Positions 1-7,304 of a DNA stretch of 12,540 bases are shown here, one piece after another. Source of the DNA: Gemmatimonadales bacterium UBA2960. Lineage in GTDB: Bacteria > Gemmatimonadota > Gemmatimonadetes > Longimicrobiales > Gaopeijiaceae. The notes beneath the pieces are model-generated. The model saw only the letters and a program-made list of their open reading frames with translations, ran no database searches and was not told the origin of the DNA. The first letter of the stretch is position 1. Every line of letters begins with the position of its first letter. The stretch spans positions 25,798-38,337 of the forward strand of contig DEBI01000065.1 in the NCBI GenBank assembly GCA_002348465.1. Reading direction: 5' to 3'. The translations under genes were made by a program, and so were the position numbers.

Positions 1-56
1 TTCAGCAAACCCAGCCGGCAGGTTTTTAAATGGAATGACGAATTCTCCGGACCCGC

Positions 57-1742
57 TCAACGGCCCGCCGCCATCCCGTCTTTCCTTGGGTCTGAAGCGG
101 CCGCCCAGCCTCTAGTAAGTCGCAAAATCGCCTGTCCTCCCCCGAAGGCCACGCCTTGGGGATCACGAAGCTGGTGTCCCAGGGCTTCGAGGGCCGAGCC
201 CACCTCAGGATCCAAGTTCTCAATTGCTACACGTGTTCCCGAGAAGTGACGGAATCGGGCCGCATCGATGGCCTCCTGGGGATCCATTCCGAATTCGACC
301 ATGTTGAGTAGGACCTGCACGTGCCCCTGCGGTTGCATTGATCCGCCCATCACACCGTAAGAGAGCCACGGATCACCATCTTTAGTGACGAATGCAGGGA
401 TGATCGTGTGTAGTGGACTCTTATTAGGGGCGATCTGGTTTGGGTGCCCCTCCTCAAGCGTGAAGCCAGCACCTCGGTTTTGCAGGACTATCCCTGTTCC
501 CGGCACTACAACGCGCGATCCGAAGTACCCGAATATAGAATTGATAAAGGAGATCATGTTTCCGTGCCGGTCGGCCACTGTCAGGTAGATAGTTTCTGAG
601 TCAGTGGCGAGCTGACCCGGATCAGGGCGATCCGCTGCCGTGAAGGGATCGATCAGAGTAGCTCGGTCGGCGAGATAGTTAGCATCGAGTAGTGCCGCTG
701 GTCTCACGTCCATATGAGCGGGGTCTGCGATATACCGGCTCAGGTCTGCATGGGCGAGTTTTTTGGCTTCAATAAGTGTGTGCAGGTATTCGGCGGAGTT
801 GTGCTCCATGGTGGAAAAATCATAGCCTTCGAGCATCTTGAGCATCTGGAGGGCCGCTATACCTTGACCCGCCGGAGGCAGCTCCCAAAGACGGTAGCCC
901 TTATAGTCAACCGATAGTGGCTCGACCCATTTCGGTTCGTGGCTTTGCAGGTCCTCCAGGGTTAGGTAGCCGCCGAGTGTGCCGAGCCCTTCAACAACTT
1001 CACGGCCTAGGTCTCCCCCGTAGAAAGCCTGTACGCCATCCTCTGAGATCCGCTGGAATGACTTGGCGAGGTCAGGGTTCCGAAACCAGTCTCCAGCTGC
1101 CGGAGCTTCGTCATCAATCAAAAATGTCGCTGCTGCGCCCATGTCACGACGTAGGCCGTTTACTGTGCCAGCCCAGTCCTGAGCGATGATTGGAGTGACC
1201 GGGAAACCTTCGTTCGCGATACGAATCGCGGGTGCTAGCAACTCGGCAAGTGTCATGGTGCCATACTTCTCAATCAGCGCATTCCAACCGGACAAGGCGC
1301 CGGGCACGGTGACCGAGCGTGGCCCTGATCCAGGTACGCTTGGCTCTTCTTCGGCGAGAAGGGCTTCGACATCAACGTTAGATCCGGATTTCCCGCTTGC
1401 ATCGAGACCCACAAGTCGCCCAGAGTTTGCGTCCCAGAGTATCGCAAACATGTCGCCGCCTATTCCGGTCATGTGTGGCTCTGTCACGTTAAGAACGGCA
1501 GCCGCCGCTACCGCGGCATCTATAGCGTTACCACCTGCTGCGAGAATTTCGAGAGCGGTTGTGGTGGCAAGGGGCTGGCTGGTAGCTACCGCGTCATTGG
1601 GTGCGTAGACCGTTGACCTGCCTGAGTAGGTGGCCGGGCTGTGCACAGGGCCCGTCATCCGAGAGGTCGCTTGAGCTTCAATGCTAAAGGGAGTGAGGGT
1701 GGTGGCCGCGAACAGGGCCAAGAGTAGGATTGAGCGTGACAT
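57..1742 (-). CDS. ggt: Exported gamma-glutamyltransferase-family N-terminal nucleophile hydrolase
   Basis: Seen: a 561-residue protein from the chosen ATG at 1742, starting with a signal peptide (MSRSILLLALF..., cleavage probably near SIEAQA) and so likely periplasmic or secreted. The family features appear in order: the N-terminal GGNAIDAAVAAA helix, EPHMTGIGGD, VPGALSGW, then the autoprocessing site S-E-T-I-Y with the likely nucleophile Thr384, followed by NRGAGF, GVMGGSMQPQGH and a C-terminal SDPRKDGMA. Known: the family matures by self-cleavage before this Thr into large and small subunits, and hydrolyses or transfers gamma-glutamyl groups, for example from glutathione. Odd: the nucleophile context (SETIY then FGYFGS) resembles the divergent YwrD-like branch rather than the classical T-T-H-Y form, so the substrate could be another gamma-glutamyl compound or an acyl amide. 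In-frame ATGs at 1769 and 1829 would bury the signal peptide behind a longer N-terminus. The gene stands alone, divergent from lon. Family certain; substrate unknown. Confidence 0.9.
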   Translation of the reverse strand: MSRSILLLALFAATTLTPFSIEAQATSRMTGPVHSPATYSGRSTVYAPNDAVATSQPLATTTALEILAAGGNAIDAAVAAAAVLNVTEPHMTGIGGDMFAILWDANSGRLVGLDASGKSGSNVDVEALLAEEEPSVPGSGPRSVTVPGALSGWNALIEKYGTMTLAELLAPAIRIANEGFPVTPIIAQDWAGTVNGLRRDMGAAATFLIDDEAPAAGDWFRNPDLAKSFQRISEDGVQAFYGGDLGREVVEGLGTLGGYLTLEDLQSHEPKWVEPLSVDYKGYRLWELPPAGQGIAALQMLKMLEGYDFSTMEHNSAEYLHTLIEAKKLAHADLSRYIADPAHMDVRPAALLDANYLADRATLIDPFTAADRPDPGQLATDSETIYLTVADRHGNMISFINSIFGYFGSRVVVPGTGIVLQNRGAGFTLEEGHPNQIAPNKSPLHTIIPAFVTKDGDPWLSYGVMGGSMQPQGHVQVLLNMVEFGMDPQEAIDAARFRHFSGTRVAIENLDPEVGSALEALGHQLRDPQGVAFGGGQAILRLTRGWAAASDPRKDGMAAGR

Positions 1743-2196
1743 GGATGAGCCTAGTGTTGAGTTGACCATTGAGGTATGGCCTAAAAGAGTGCGCGGACTG
1801 GGGCGGTTCTGGGGTCTGATTGCCTGCACGCGTTGCGTTACTATAAAGGTTCAGAGTGTGCATTTCGTCACATGTTCGTTCGGTATTCGCAGGTGAACCC
1901 TGAAACCGTGTAATTCGGACTAGTGCGTTGCTCATCGAAGAAAACAAGACCGCTGGCGCGAGGAGTTGGAAGCTGCCAACCTAACTACCACTGTGTAGGC
2001 CAAAAAGTGGCGGGCACTGAGGTTTCCTGTGCGCCACAATGGCAGCAAGGTCTGCACTTACGGCATAAAATCCCCTCTAAAATGTGGCACGCATCTCGCA
2101 ACAGAGTTCCACTCCCAAACTAAGCTCTGCCCCTGCCTTGACCACGAGCCTTCGCCCAGAACCAACGGCTCCGAGATACTGGAGAACGAAGCACTG
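1743..2196. other. Divergent intergenic region between ggt and lon
   Basis: This 454-base stretch separates two divergent genes and must hold both promoters. Reading frames inside it have no family resemblance and no good ribosome binding site. A TATAGT box lies on the minus strand at 1840-1845 without a convincing -35. On the plus strand two TAAAAT boxes occur (2066-2071 and 2078-2083), also without a good -35. I see no CIRCE inverted repeat and no clear heat-shock promoter, although lon is often heat-regulated. The notable element is a minus-strand terminator-like hairpin at 2002-2037, listed separately. No tRNA is recognisable. Confidence 0.6.
2002..2037 (-). terminator. Terminator-like hairpin with T-run, minus orientation, no annotated gene upstream of it
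   Basis: Seen: outer arms GTGGCG (2007-2012) and CGCCAC (2032-2037) pair perfectly. Inside them CAC pairs with GTG, and AGG pairs with CCT around a TTT loop, with two small bulges on the left arm. The plus strand has AAAAA at 2002-2006, so a transcript running on the minus strand would read the hairpin and then UUUUU, the form of an intrinsic terminator. No minus-strand gene precedes it, because lon starts on the plus strand at 2197. It could end an unannotated antisense or small RNA, or act as an attenuator in a long ggt leader. Structure by eye only. Confidence 0.5.
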
Positions 2197-4707
2197 ATGT
2201 CTGAGCGTTTTATGCTTCCGGTTTTACCCCTTCGCGACACTGTCGTCTATCCAGGGGTCGCAGTCCCAATTTCTGCCGGTCGGCCCGGAACGGTAGAAGC
2301 CGTTCAAGAGGCCTTGGATGGAGATCGCAGACTTTTTGCGGTCGCGCAAACAGAAAATGTTGACGATCCGACTCCGGAGTACCTTTACACGATTGGGACT
2401 GTGGTCCGAATCATTCAGACACATCGGGGCCGGGGTGGCGTTCAGCTCCTCGTTCAGGGGGAGGGCCGAGCCCAAGCGATATCATATCATCAGGAAGGAG
2501 AGGCGATGCTTCAAGCCGTCCTCCTCGAAATGGATACAATGGAGCCAAGAGACAGTCAGGACCCTGGCTTCCAAGCATTAGATCAGGAGTTGCGCGATCG
2601 GGCGGCGGAATTAGGCACCAGGAGAGGGGTGCCGGCTGATGCGCTGAACCAACTGATCCAAGGAGTGGACGAGTCGGGTCCATTTGCCGACCTCGTTGCG
2701 TTTTATCTCGAACTCGAAACGGCCGACAAACAGGAACTTCTGGAGTTGTTGGACGACGAAGAGAGGATGCGAGCCTGCCTGCTCGCAGTTGAGCGGGAGC
2801 TTGCTAGGCTTGATGCTCAAGAGGACATCCAAGCGAAGGTGCAATCCGAGCTTGGAGAGCGCCAACGAGAGATGTTGCTTCGTGAACAACTTAAGGCCAT
2901 TCAAAAGGAGCTCGGAGAAGAGGAAGAACGGGACGACGTAGAGGAGATGAGAAATCGCATCTCGGAACTCGAGCTTTCTGAGGAGCAGCGAAGTGAGGTA
3001 GATCGGGAGTTGCGCCGACTTGAGCGTACGAGCCCCCAGTCCGCCGAATACCAAGTGATCCGAACTTTCCTCGAGTGGGTCACAGAACTCCCATGGAACG
3101 AGAGGTCTGAGGAGGAGATCGACCTAGAGACGGCCGAGCAGATCTTAAATGATGATCACTACGGCCTCGAAGATGTAAAGGATCGCGTGCTCGAGTTCCT
3201 TGCGGTGCGGAAGCTGGCGCTGGATCGGGCTGCTGCGAAAGGCAAGAAAGCGGAAGATGATGTGTCAGAGGTCGGCGTAGTCTCAGCTGGGCGTGGACCG
3301 ATCTTGCTGTTCGTGGGCCCCCCAGGGGTGGGAAAGACGTCGATTGCGCAGTCTATAGCTAGATCACTCGGCAGGGAGTATGTCCGAATCTCACTTGGTG
3401 GCGCGCGGGATGAGGCAGATATACGGGGCCATAGGCGCACTTATGTGGGGGCCATGCCAGGTCGCATCATCCAGGGGATGCGTCAAGCGAAGTCTAAGAA
3501 CCCAGTTTTCCTGTTGGATGAGGTCGACAAGCTTGGTGTTTCTTTTCAGGGAGACCCTAGCTCGGCGCTACTCGAAGTTCTCGACCCAGCTCAAAACTCG
3601 ACTTTCGTCGATAATTACTTAGGAATCCCGTTCGACCTTTCAGAGGTGCTGTTCGTTGCGACCGCAAACTACCGGGACCGCATCCCTGGTCCGTTACTGG
3701 ACCGAATGGAGAGAGTAGATTTTTCTGGATATACAGAAGCAGAGAAGCTCGAAATCGTGAAACGTTATTTGCTTCGCCGACAGCGGGAGGAGAATAGTCT
3801 TACAGAAGACGAACTTCACATGCGAGACGAGGCTATTCTGACGATAGTGCAGAATTACACGCGTGAAGCTGGGGTTCGGCAGCTTGAGCGTGAGGTTGGG
3901 AAGTTCGCACGGAAGGTCGCTCGACGGATCGCTGGGGGTAAACTCAAAAGGATTGACGCTTCATCGGCTGATGTTCGTGAGATTTTGGGTCGTCCACGGG
4001 TTCATCCCGAACGGATGGCAGAGCACGACACGCTCGGGGTCGCAACGGGGATGTTTTACACACCTATGGGCGGCGATATCATGTTCGTGGAGGCCAGCGT
4101 GATGCCCGGCGAAGGGGGTTTTGTACTAACGGGCCAACTTGGTGACGTGATGAAGGAGTCTGGCCGAGCAGCGCTCTCGTTCTCCAAGGCAAACGCAAAA
4201 CATTTGGGGATTCCCGAGGACAGCCTGAATGGTCATGAGGTACATATCCACGTTCCTGCAGGGGCTATCCCGAAAGACGGACCGTCGGCTGGCATAACCA
4301 TGGCGACTGCACTCGTCTCAGCCGTCTCGGGACGTAAGGTGCGTCGGGATGTAGCGATGACGGGTGAGTTAACCCTGACAGGCCGTGTACTTCCGATCGG
4401 TGGTGTGAAGGAAAAGGTACTCGGCGCGGTCCGGGCTGGGATTAGCGAGATCATTGTTCCGATCGATAATGAAGCCGATCTCGATGATATACCGCCTGAT
4501 GTGCGGGAGGTTGTGACGTTCCATCTCGCTGAGACGCTAGACGACGTGATCGCAATTGCTCTGTCGGATGGGAAAAGCCGGCGGATTAGTAGAACGTCAT
4601 CCGGAGCCCGGAAGCCCGCGAAGAAAAAGGCGAGTGCAGCAAAAAAGACAGCCAAGAAAAAAAAGGTCACTAGAAAGCCCGCTATTGCTGAGAGTCACGC
4701 CAGATAG
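2197..4707 (+). CDS. lon: ATP-dependent Lon protease with histone-like C-terminal tail
   Basis: Seen: 836 residues from ATG 2197, slightly longer than the roughly 780-820 typical of bacterial LonA. In order: the N-terminal substrate-binding domain (MLPVLPLRDTVVYPG at residues 6-20), a long charged coiled-coil arm around 205-280, the AAA+ module with Walker A GPPGVGKT (374-381) and Walker B FLLDEVD (438-444), GVRQLEREVG (sensor 2 region), and the protease domain with catalytic Ser697 in KDGPSAG and Lys738 in GGVKEK. Known: cytosolic hexamer degrading misfolded and regulatory proteins. The start is chosen because family homology begins there and GGAG lies at 2181-2184 (12-base spacing, rather long); the frame is open upstream to an ATG at 2029, but that extension has no Lon similarity. 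Odd: about 20 extra residues lie just before Walker A, and residues about 802-831 form a Lys/Ala-rich tail. Convergent with selD. Confidence 0.97.
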   Translation: MSERFMLPVLPLRDTVVYPGVAVPISAGRPGTVEAVQEALDGDRRLFAVAQTENVDDPTPEYLYTIGTVVRIIQTHRGRGGVQLLVQGEGRAQAISYHQEGEAMLQAVLLEMDTMEPRDSQDPGFQALDQELRDRAAELGTRRGVPADALNQLIQGVDESGPFADLVAFYLELETADKQELLELLDDEERMRACLLAVERELARLDAQEDIQAKVQSELGERQREMLLREQLKAIQKELGEEEERDDVEEMRNRISELELSEEQRSEVDRELRRLERTSPQSAEYQVIRTFLEWVTELPWNERSEEEIDLETAEQILNDDHYGLEDVKDRVLEFLAVRKLALDRAAAKGKKAEDDVSEVGVVSAGRGPILLFVGPPGVGKTSIAQSIARSLGREYVRISLGGARDEADIRGHRRTYVGAMPGRIIQGMRQAKSKNPVFLLDEVDKLGVSFQGDPSSALLEVLDPAQNSTFVDNYLGIPFDLSEVLFVATANYRDRIPGPLLDRMERVDFSGYTEAEKLEIVKRYLLRRQREENSLTEDELHMRDEAILTIVQNYTREAGVRQLEREVGKFARKVARRIAGGKLKRIDASSADVREILGRPRVHPERMAEHDTLGVATGMFYTPMGGDIMFVEASVMPGEGGFVLTGQLGDVMKESGRAALSFSKANAKHLGIPEDSLNGHEVHIHVPAGAIPKDGPSAGITMATALVSAVSGRKVRRDVAMTGELTLTGRVLPIGGVKEKVLGAVRAGISEIIVPIDNEADLDDIPPDVREVVTFHLAETLDDVIAIALSDGKSRRISRTSSGARKPAKKKASAAKKTAKKKKVTRKPAIAESHAR

Positions 4708-4745
4708 CGGGTCGCTCTACTTCAAAGCAGGTGATTATGACCGTG

Positions 4746-4796
4746 CGCGGGAGAGGCTTCGGCGAATTGTTGGGAAGCGCCGCAGTGGAACCCGCG
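4746..4796. terminator. Nested hairpin in the lon/selD convergent gap, possible bidirectional terminator
   Basis: Seen: CGCGGG at 4746-4751 pairs with CCCGCG at 4791-4796, and within it CGGCG at 4760-4764 pairs with CGCCG at 4778-4782, leaving a 13-base loop and two 8-base internal strands. It sits between two convergent genes, where a shared terminator is expected. Against this, no T-run follows on either strand, so it may be Rho-assisted, merely structured, or chance. Confidence 0.3.
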
Positions 4797-4805
4797 TTCT
4801 CCGAC

Positions 4806-5867
4806 CTAGATGACTTCGATCGCGCCGGGTTGACCTCGGACCACACGACCAATAACCGCAGCCGTGCATGATGCTTTGGCTAGGCCCTCCCCAACGTCCT
4901 TGAGTCTCTCTTCGGGAACTGACATCAAAAGACCGCCCGACGTCTGAGCATCGGCCAAGAGGATTTTCGTCACTTCGTCTATCGAGGGCGAGAAGTGCAC
5001 GTCAGATGCCAGGTCTGCGAGGTTACGCTTCGATCCATCGGGTACATGACCAGCTTCTGCAAGCATCTTTGCTCCTGGTAACACTGGTACCGCATCGGCG
5101 TTCAGTTTCGCAGATGTTTTTGAGGCGCGCATAAGGCCTCGAAGGTGCCCTAAGAGCCCGAACCCTGTTACGTCCGTTGCTGCCGTGACCCCGTTAGAGA
5201 CCATGACACTAGCGGCATTGGCGTTCAGTTGAGTCATGACGTTGACGGCACTTTTGATGACGCTTTCAGGGGCCTCACCGCTCTTGATTGCTGTCGCGAC
5301 TACACCAGAACCGAGCGGCTTGGTCAGTACCAGCGTATCTCCCGCCCTAGCCGAGGCGTTAGTCACCATTTGGGTAGGATCAACTTCACCGATTGCGACA
5401 AGTCCGTATTTTGGCTCGTTGTCGTCAATACTGTGTCCACCAAGGGTTGGCACCCCTACCGACGATGTCACGGCTGACGCCCCCCGTATTATTTCGTCTA
5501 GGATTCCCTCGGTCAGCAGGTGTCGGGGAAACCCTAGAAGATTTAGGACAAAAAGTGGCTTTGCCCCCATTGCGTATATGTCCGAGAGTGCGTTTGTGGC
5601 AGCTATGCGTCCGAAGTCGTATGGATCGTCTACTATGGGCGTGAAGAAATCGGCGGTTACCACCAGTGCACGATCATCGGTGATGCGGTAAACGGCAGCG
5701 TCGTCCCCTTTGGTGTGGCCAACAAGAACGTTTGGATCTTCGACTGGAAGCACGTGACGCAGAACTTGCGTCAACTCGGACATACCGAGTTTACACGCTC
5801 AACCGGCTCCATGACTGAGCTGGGACAGCCGGATCCCCGGTCTTTTGTCCCTAGGCTGACTGGTCAT
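4806..5867 (-). CDS. selD: Selenide, water dikinase (selenophosphate synthetase), selenocysteine-containing
   Basis: Makes selenophosphate from selenide and ATP, the selenium donor for selenocysteine (and for 2-selenouridine in tRNA). Seen: 353 codons from ATG 5867, read through an in-frame TGA at 5799-5801 (residue 23). The N-terminus reads IRLSQLSHGAG-U-ACK, aligning with the family's HGAGCGCK: U23 falls on the catalytic Cys (Cys17 in E. coli), C25 on the second Cys, and K26 on the essential Lys. Further motifs are DDAAVY, ADFFTPIVDDPYDFGRIAAT, GGHSIDDNEPKYG, TDVTGFGLLGHL and DAQTSGGLL. The start is fixed by a strong AAGGAG five bases upstream and by homology; starting instead at ATG 5783 would delete the active site. 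Odd: the Gly between the two catalytic residues is Ala24 here. It is monocistronic, with no selA, selB or selC in view. UGA as a simple stop is unlikely given the conserved flanks and the hairpin after it. Confidence 0.93.
5768..5801 (-). promoter_or_regulatory. Selenocysteine UGA codon and bacterial SECIS hairpin in selD
   Basis: Seen on the minus strand: TGA at 5799-5801, then GCGTGTA, then a perfect 7-bp hairpin AACTCGG-TATGT-CCGAGTT (5773-5791). Below it GCGT (5795-5798) can pair with ACGC (5768-5771), with GTA and G bulged. Known: in bacteria SelB, charged with Sec-tRNA and GTP, binds a stem-loop immediately 3' of the UGA. The UGA-to-loop distance here is 14 bases, a little shorter than commonly described, and a G occurs either at the loop-closing pair or inside the loop. 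Not folded computationally. Confidence 0.75.
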
Positions 5868-5872
5868 GCGAT

Positions 5873-5878
5873 CTCCTT
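5873..5878 (-). promoter_or_regulatory. Ribosome binding site deciding the selD start
   Basis: AAGGAG on the minus strand, five bases (ATCGC) before ATG 5867. It is a near-ideal Shine-Dalgarno and favours translation starting upstream of the in-frame TGA; nothing comparable precedes the internal ATG at 5783. Confidence 0.8.
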
Positions 5879-6100
5879 GGTTGACTTAAGTGTCGCCTCC
5901 GAAGCATAAAGTCTCTCGGAAACACGACGGCGTCCACGGGTAAACAATGCGCTCGAGGCCCTAAGGACAAATTAGACAGCCTGGTCAGCACGAAAGCGAA
6001 TCAACTTGAAGCCTATCTCTGGATCTCCCAATCTGCTAATGATTGGACAGATGCGCGGGGACTTGTGCGAGAGCTTCGTGAAGGACGATATGAGTGGGAA

Positions 6101-6106
6101 GAAGGA
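6101..6106 (+). promoter_or_regulatory. Ribosome binding site deciding the ygfZ start
   Basis: GAAGGA six bases before ATG 6113. It favours this ATG over the in-frame upstream GTG at 6065, which has no comparable site. Confidence 0.7.
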
Positions 6107-6112
6107 TTTGAA

Positions 6113-7249
6113 ATGACCGAGTCTTCAAAGATGGACAGCGCTCTCTTGGCTGATCTTTTAGAGGTGGGTGGCGTAGTGACGGAGTACCGTGGCCGAACCC
6201 TTGTCCGTCACTTCGGAGATCCTGCCGCCGAATATGTTGCTGCGACAGAGGCAGCAGCTGTTTTTGATAGGAGCCACAGGGGTCGATTAAAGGTATCTGG
6301 CAAATCCCCAGGCCAGATGCTAACTGGCCTGCTGACCGGTCGAATACCTAAGACACCATCAAGTGACGGCTCCGTTACCAGTGGTATCGGAACGTACCAT
6401 GCTGTTCTCACCGCCAAGGGAAAGATGATTTCTGATCTCTGGGCCTACAGGTTAGGGAATAAGGAGAGGGAGGTATATCTGCTGGATGTGCCAGCTGCTG
6501 GTCTATCCGGGTTACGAGAGCATCTGAAGAGGTTTTTGCCACCGCGGTTGGCCACAGTTAGTGACGTTTCGGCAGAGACCGCTGCCATCTCTGTAGTTGG
6601 GCCGGACTCTATGCTGATGCTTGGGAGGCTGGCTCTTGGTCTCCGTGTCGAGCCTGGCTCTCTCGCTACGGCGGCTGAGGGTGCCTGGTTCTGTCCCGGC
6701 GTTCCAGATTCAAGCTCGGATTTTGCATTAGATGGAATAATGGTAGTCCGGACCGAGGAGGTCTGGCCCAATGCATGGACTGTGTATGGTCCAGCAGATG
6801 CGGTTCGTGCGCTTTGGCGCGCGCTAGCGGTGCAAGGAACGAAGCTCTCTGGTCTTGGCGTTTGGACCACGCTCCGTGTGGAGGCAGGAAGACCAGTCTT
6901 TGGCACTGATATGGATGAAACGACGTTACCGCCCGAAGTCGGCGTATTGGAGAGGGCTATAGATCACACGAAGGGGTGCTATACGGGTCAAGAAGTCATA
7001 GTCCGTATCCGAGACCGAGGCCACGTGAACAAACATCTTCGTCTGCTGGACTTAGGTGATATCCCTGCGCCCCGCAGTGGCGCGGAGCTCCTTGCGTCTG
7101 ATGGGTCTGGCAAGGTCGTGGGAAACCTCACTTCGGTGGTTCAATCGCCTCGGGCCCAAAGTGTTGTTGCACTGGGGTATGTGAGGAGAGGAGTCAGCAC
7201 TGTGTTATTGGGCGATCGCTCAGTAGTGGTTGATGAGATCAAAGACTGA
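6113..7249 (+). CDS. ygfZ: YgfZ/GcvT-like folate-binding protein
   Basis: Seen: 378 residues from ATG 6113. The YgfZ signature K-G-C-Y-T-G-Q-E is intact at residues 287-294 (Cys289), after an aminomethyltransferase-like fold: VFDRSHRGRLKVSGKSPGQML near the N-terminus, a TLRVEAGRPVFGTDMDETTLPPE stretch before the signature, and a C-terminal beta-barrel segment (VVGNLTSV, ALGYVRRG). Known: YgfZ (IBA57 in mitochondria) is a tetrahydrofolate-dependent protein that helps build or repair Fe-S clusters of a subset of enzymes such as MiaB. The signature Cys separates it from true glycine-cleavage GcvT. It is cytosolic, divergent from selD and convergent with the YpdA-like gene, so probably transcribed alone. 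The exact Fe-S client enzymes are unknown. Confidence 0.9.
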   Translation: MTESSKMDSALLADLLEVGGVVTEYRGRTLVRHFGDPAAEYVAATEAAAVFDRSHRGRLKVSGKSPGQMLTGLLTGRIPKTPSSDGSVTSGIGTYHAVLTAKGKMISDLWAYRLGNKEREVYLLDVPAAGLSGLREHLKRFLPPRLATVSDVSAETAAISVVGPDSMLMLGRLALGLRVEPGSLATAAEGAWFCPGVPDSSSDFALDGIMVVRTEEVWPNAWTVYGPADAVRALWRALAVQGTKLSGLGVWTTLRVEAGRPVFGTDMDETTLPPEVGVLERAIDHTKGCYTGQEVIVRIRDRGHVNKHLRLLDLGDIPAPRSGAELLASDGSGKVVGNLTSVVQSPRAQSVVALGYVRRGVSTVLLGDRSVVVDEIKD

Positions 7250-7304
7250 AATGCAACCTTCAGTCACTCGGCGTTGAGCGCACGATAGTGATCACAACCT
7301 TTAC

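Larger units (their letters stand above)
5868..6112. other. Divergent intergenic region between selD and ygfZ
   Basis: 245 bases holding both promoters. I could not assign clear -35/-10 pairs; TATGCT on the minus strand upstream of selD is only a weak -10 candidate. No tRNA-Sec or known riboswitch is recognisable. The frame of ygfZ stays open upstream to 5885 without a normal start codon apart from a GTG at 6065; see findings. Confidence 0.5.

Noticed and set aside
7..27. AAACC/GGTTT inverted repeat followed by Ts at the left edge (plus orientation)
   Set aside because: Only five mostly A/T pairs, facing away from ggt, and upstream context is missing at the window edge.
1186..1608. Long plus-strand open frame opposite ggt
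   Set aside because: It lies antisense within a clear gene, shows no family motifs, and is explained by GC-rich codon use on the other strand.
1840..1845. TATAGT box on the minus strand upstream of ggt
   Set aside because: The best upstream -35-like hexamers are weak and at about 19-20 bases spacing, so the promoter is not supported.
2029..2196. Upstream in-frame extension of lon from ATG 2029
   Set aside because: The 56 extra residues have no Lon similarity, while family homology starts at ATG 2197.
4721..4735. ACTTCAAA resembling the anticodon loop of selenocysteine tRNA near selD
   Set aside because: The flanking bases do not form an anticodon stem and no T-arm or acceptor stem can be drawn.
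7250..7304. Convergent gap between ygfZ and the YpdA-like gene searched for a terminator
   Set aside because: Only a short GTGATCAC palindrome is present, with no stem plus T-run.
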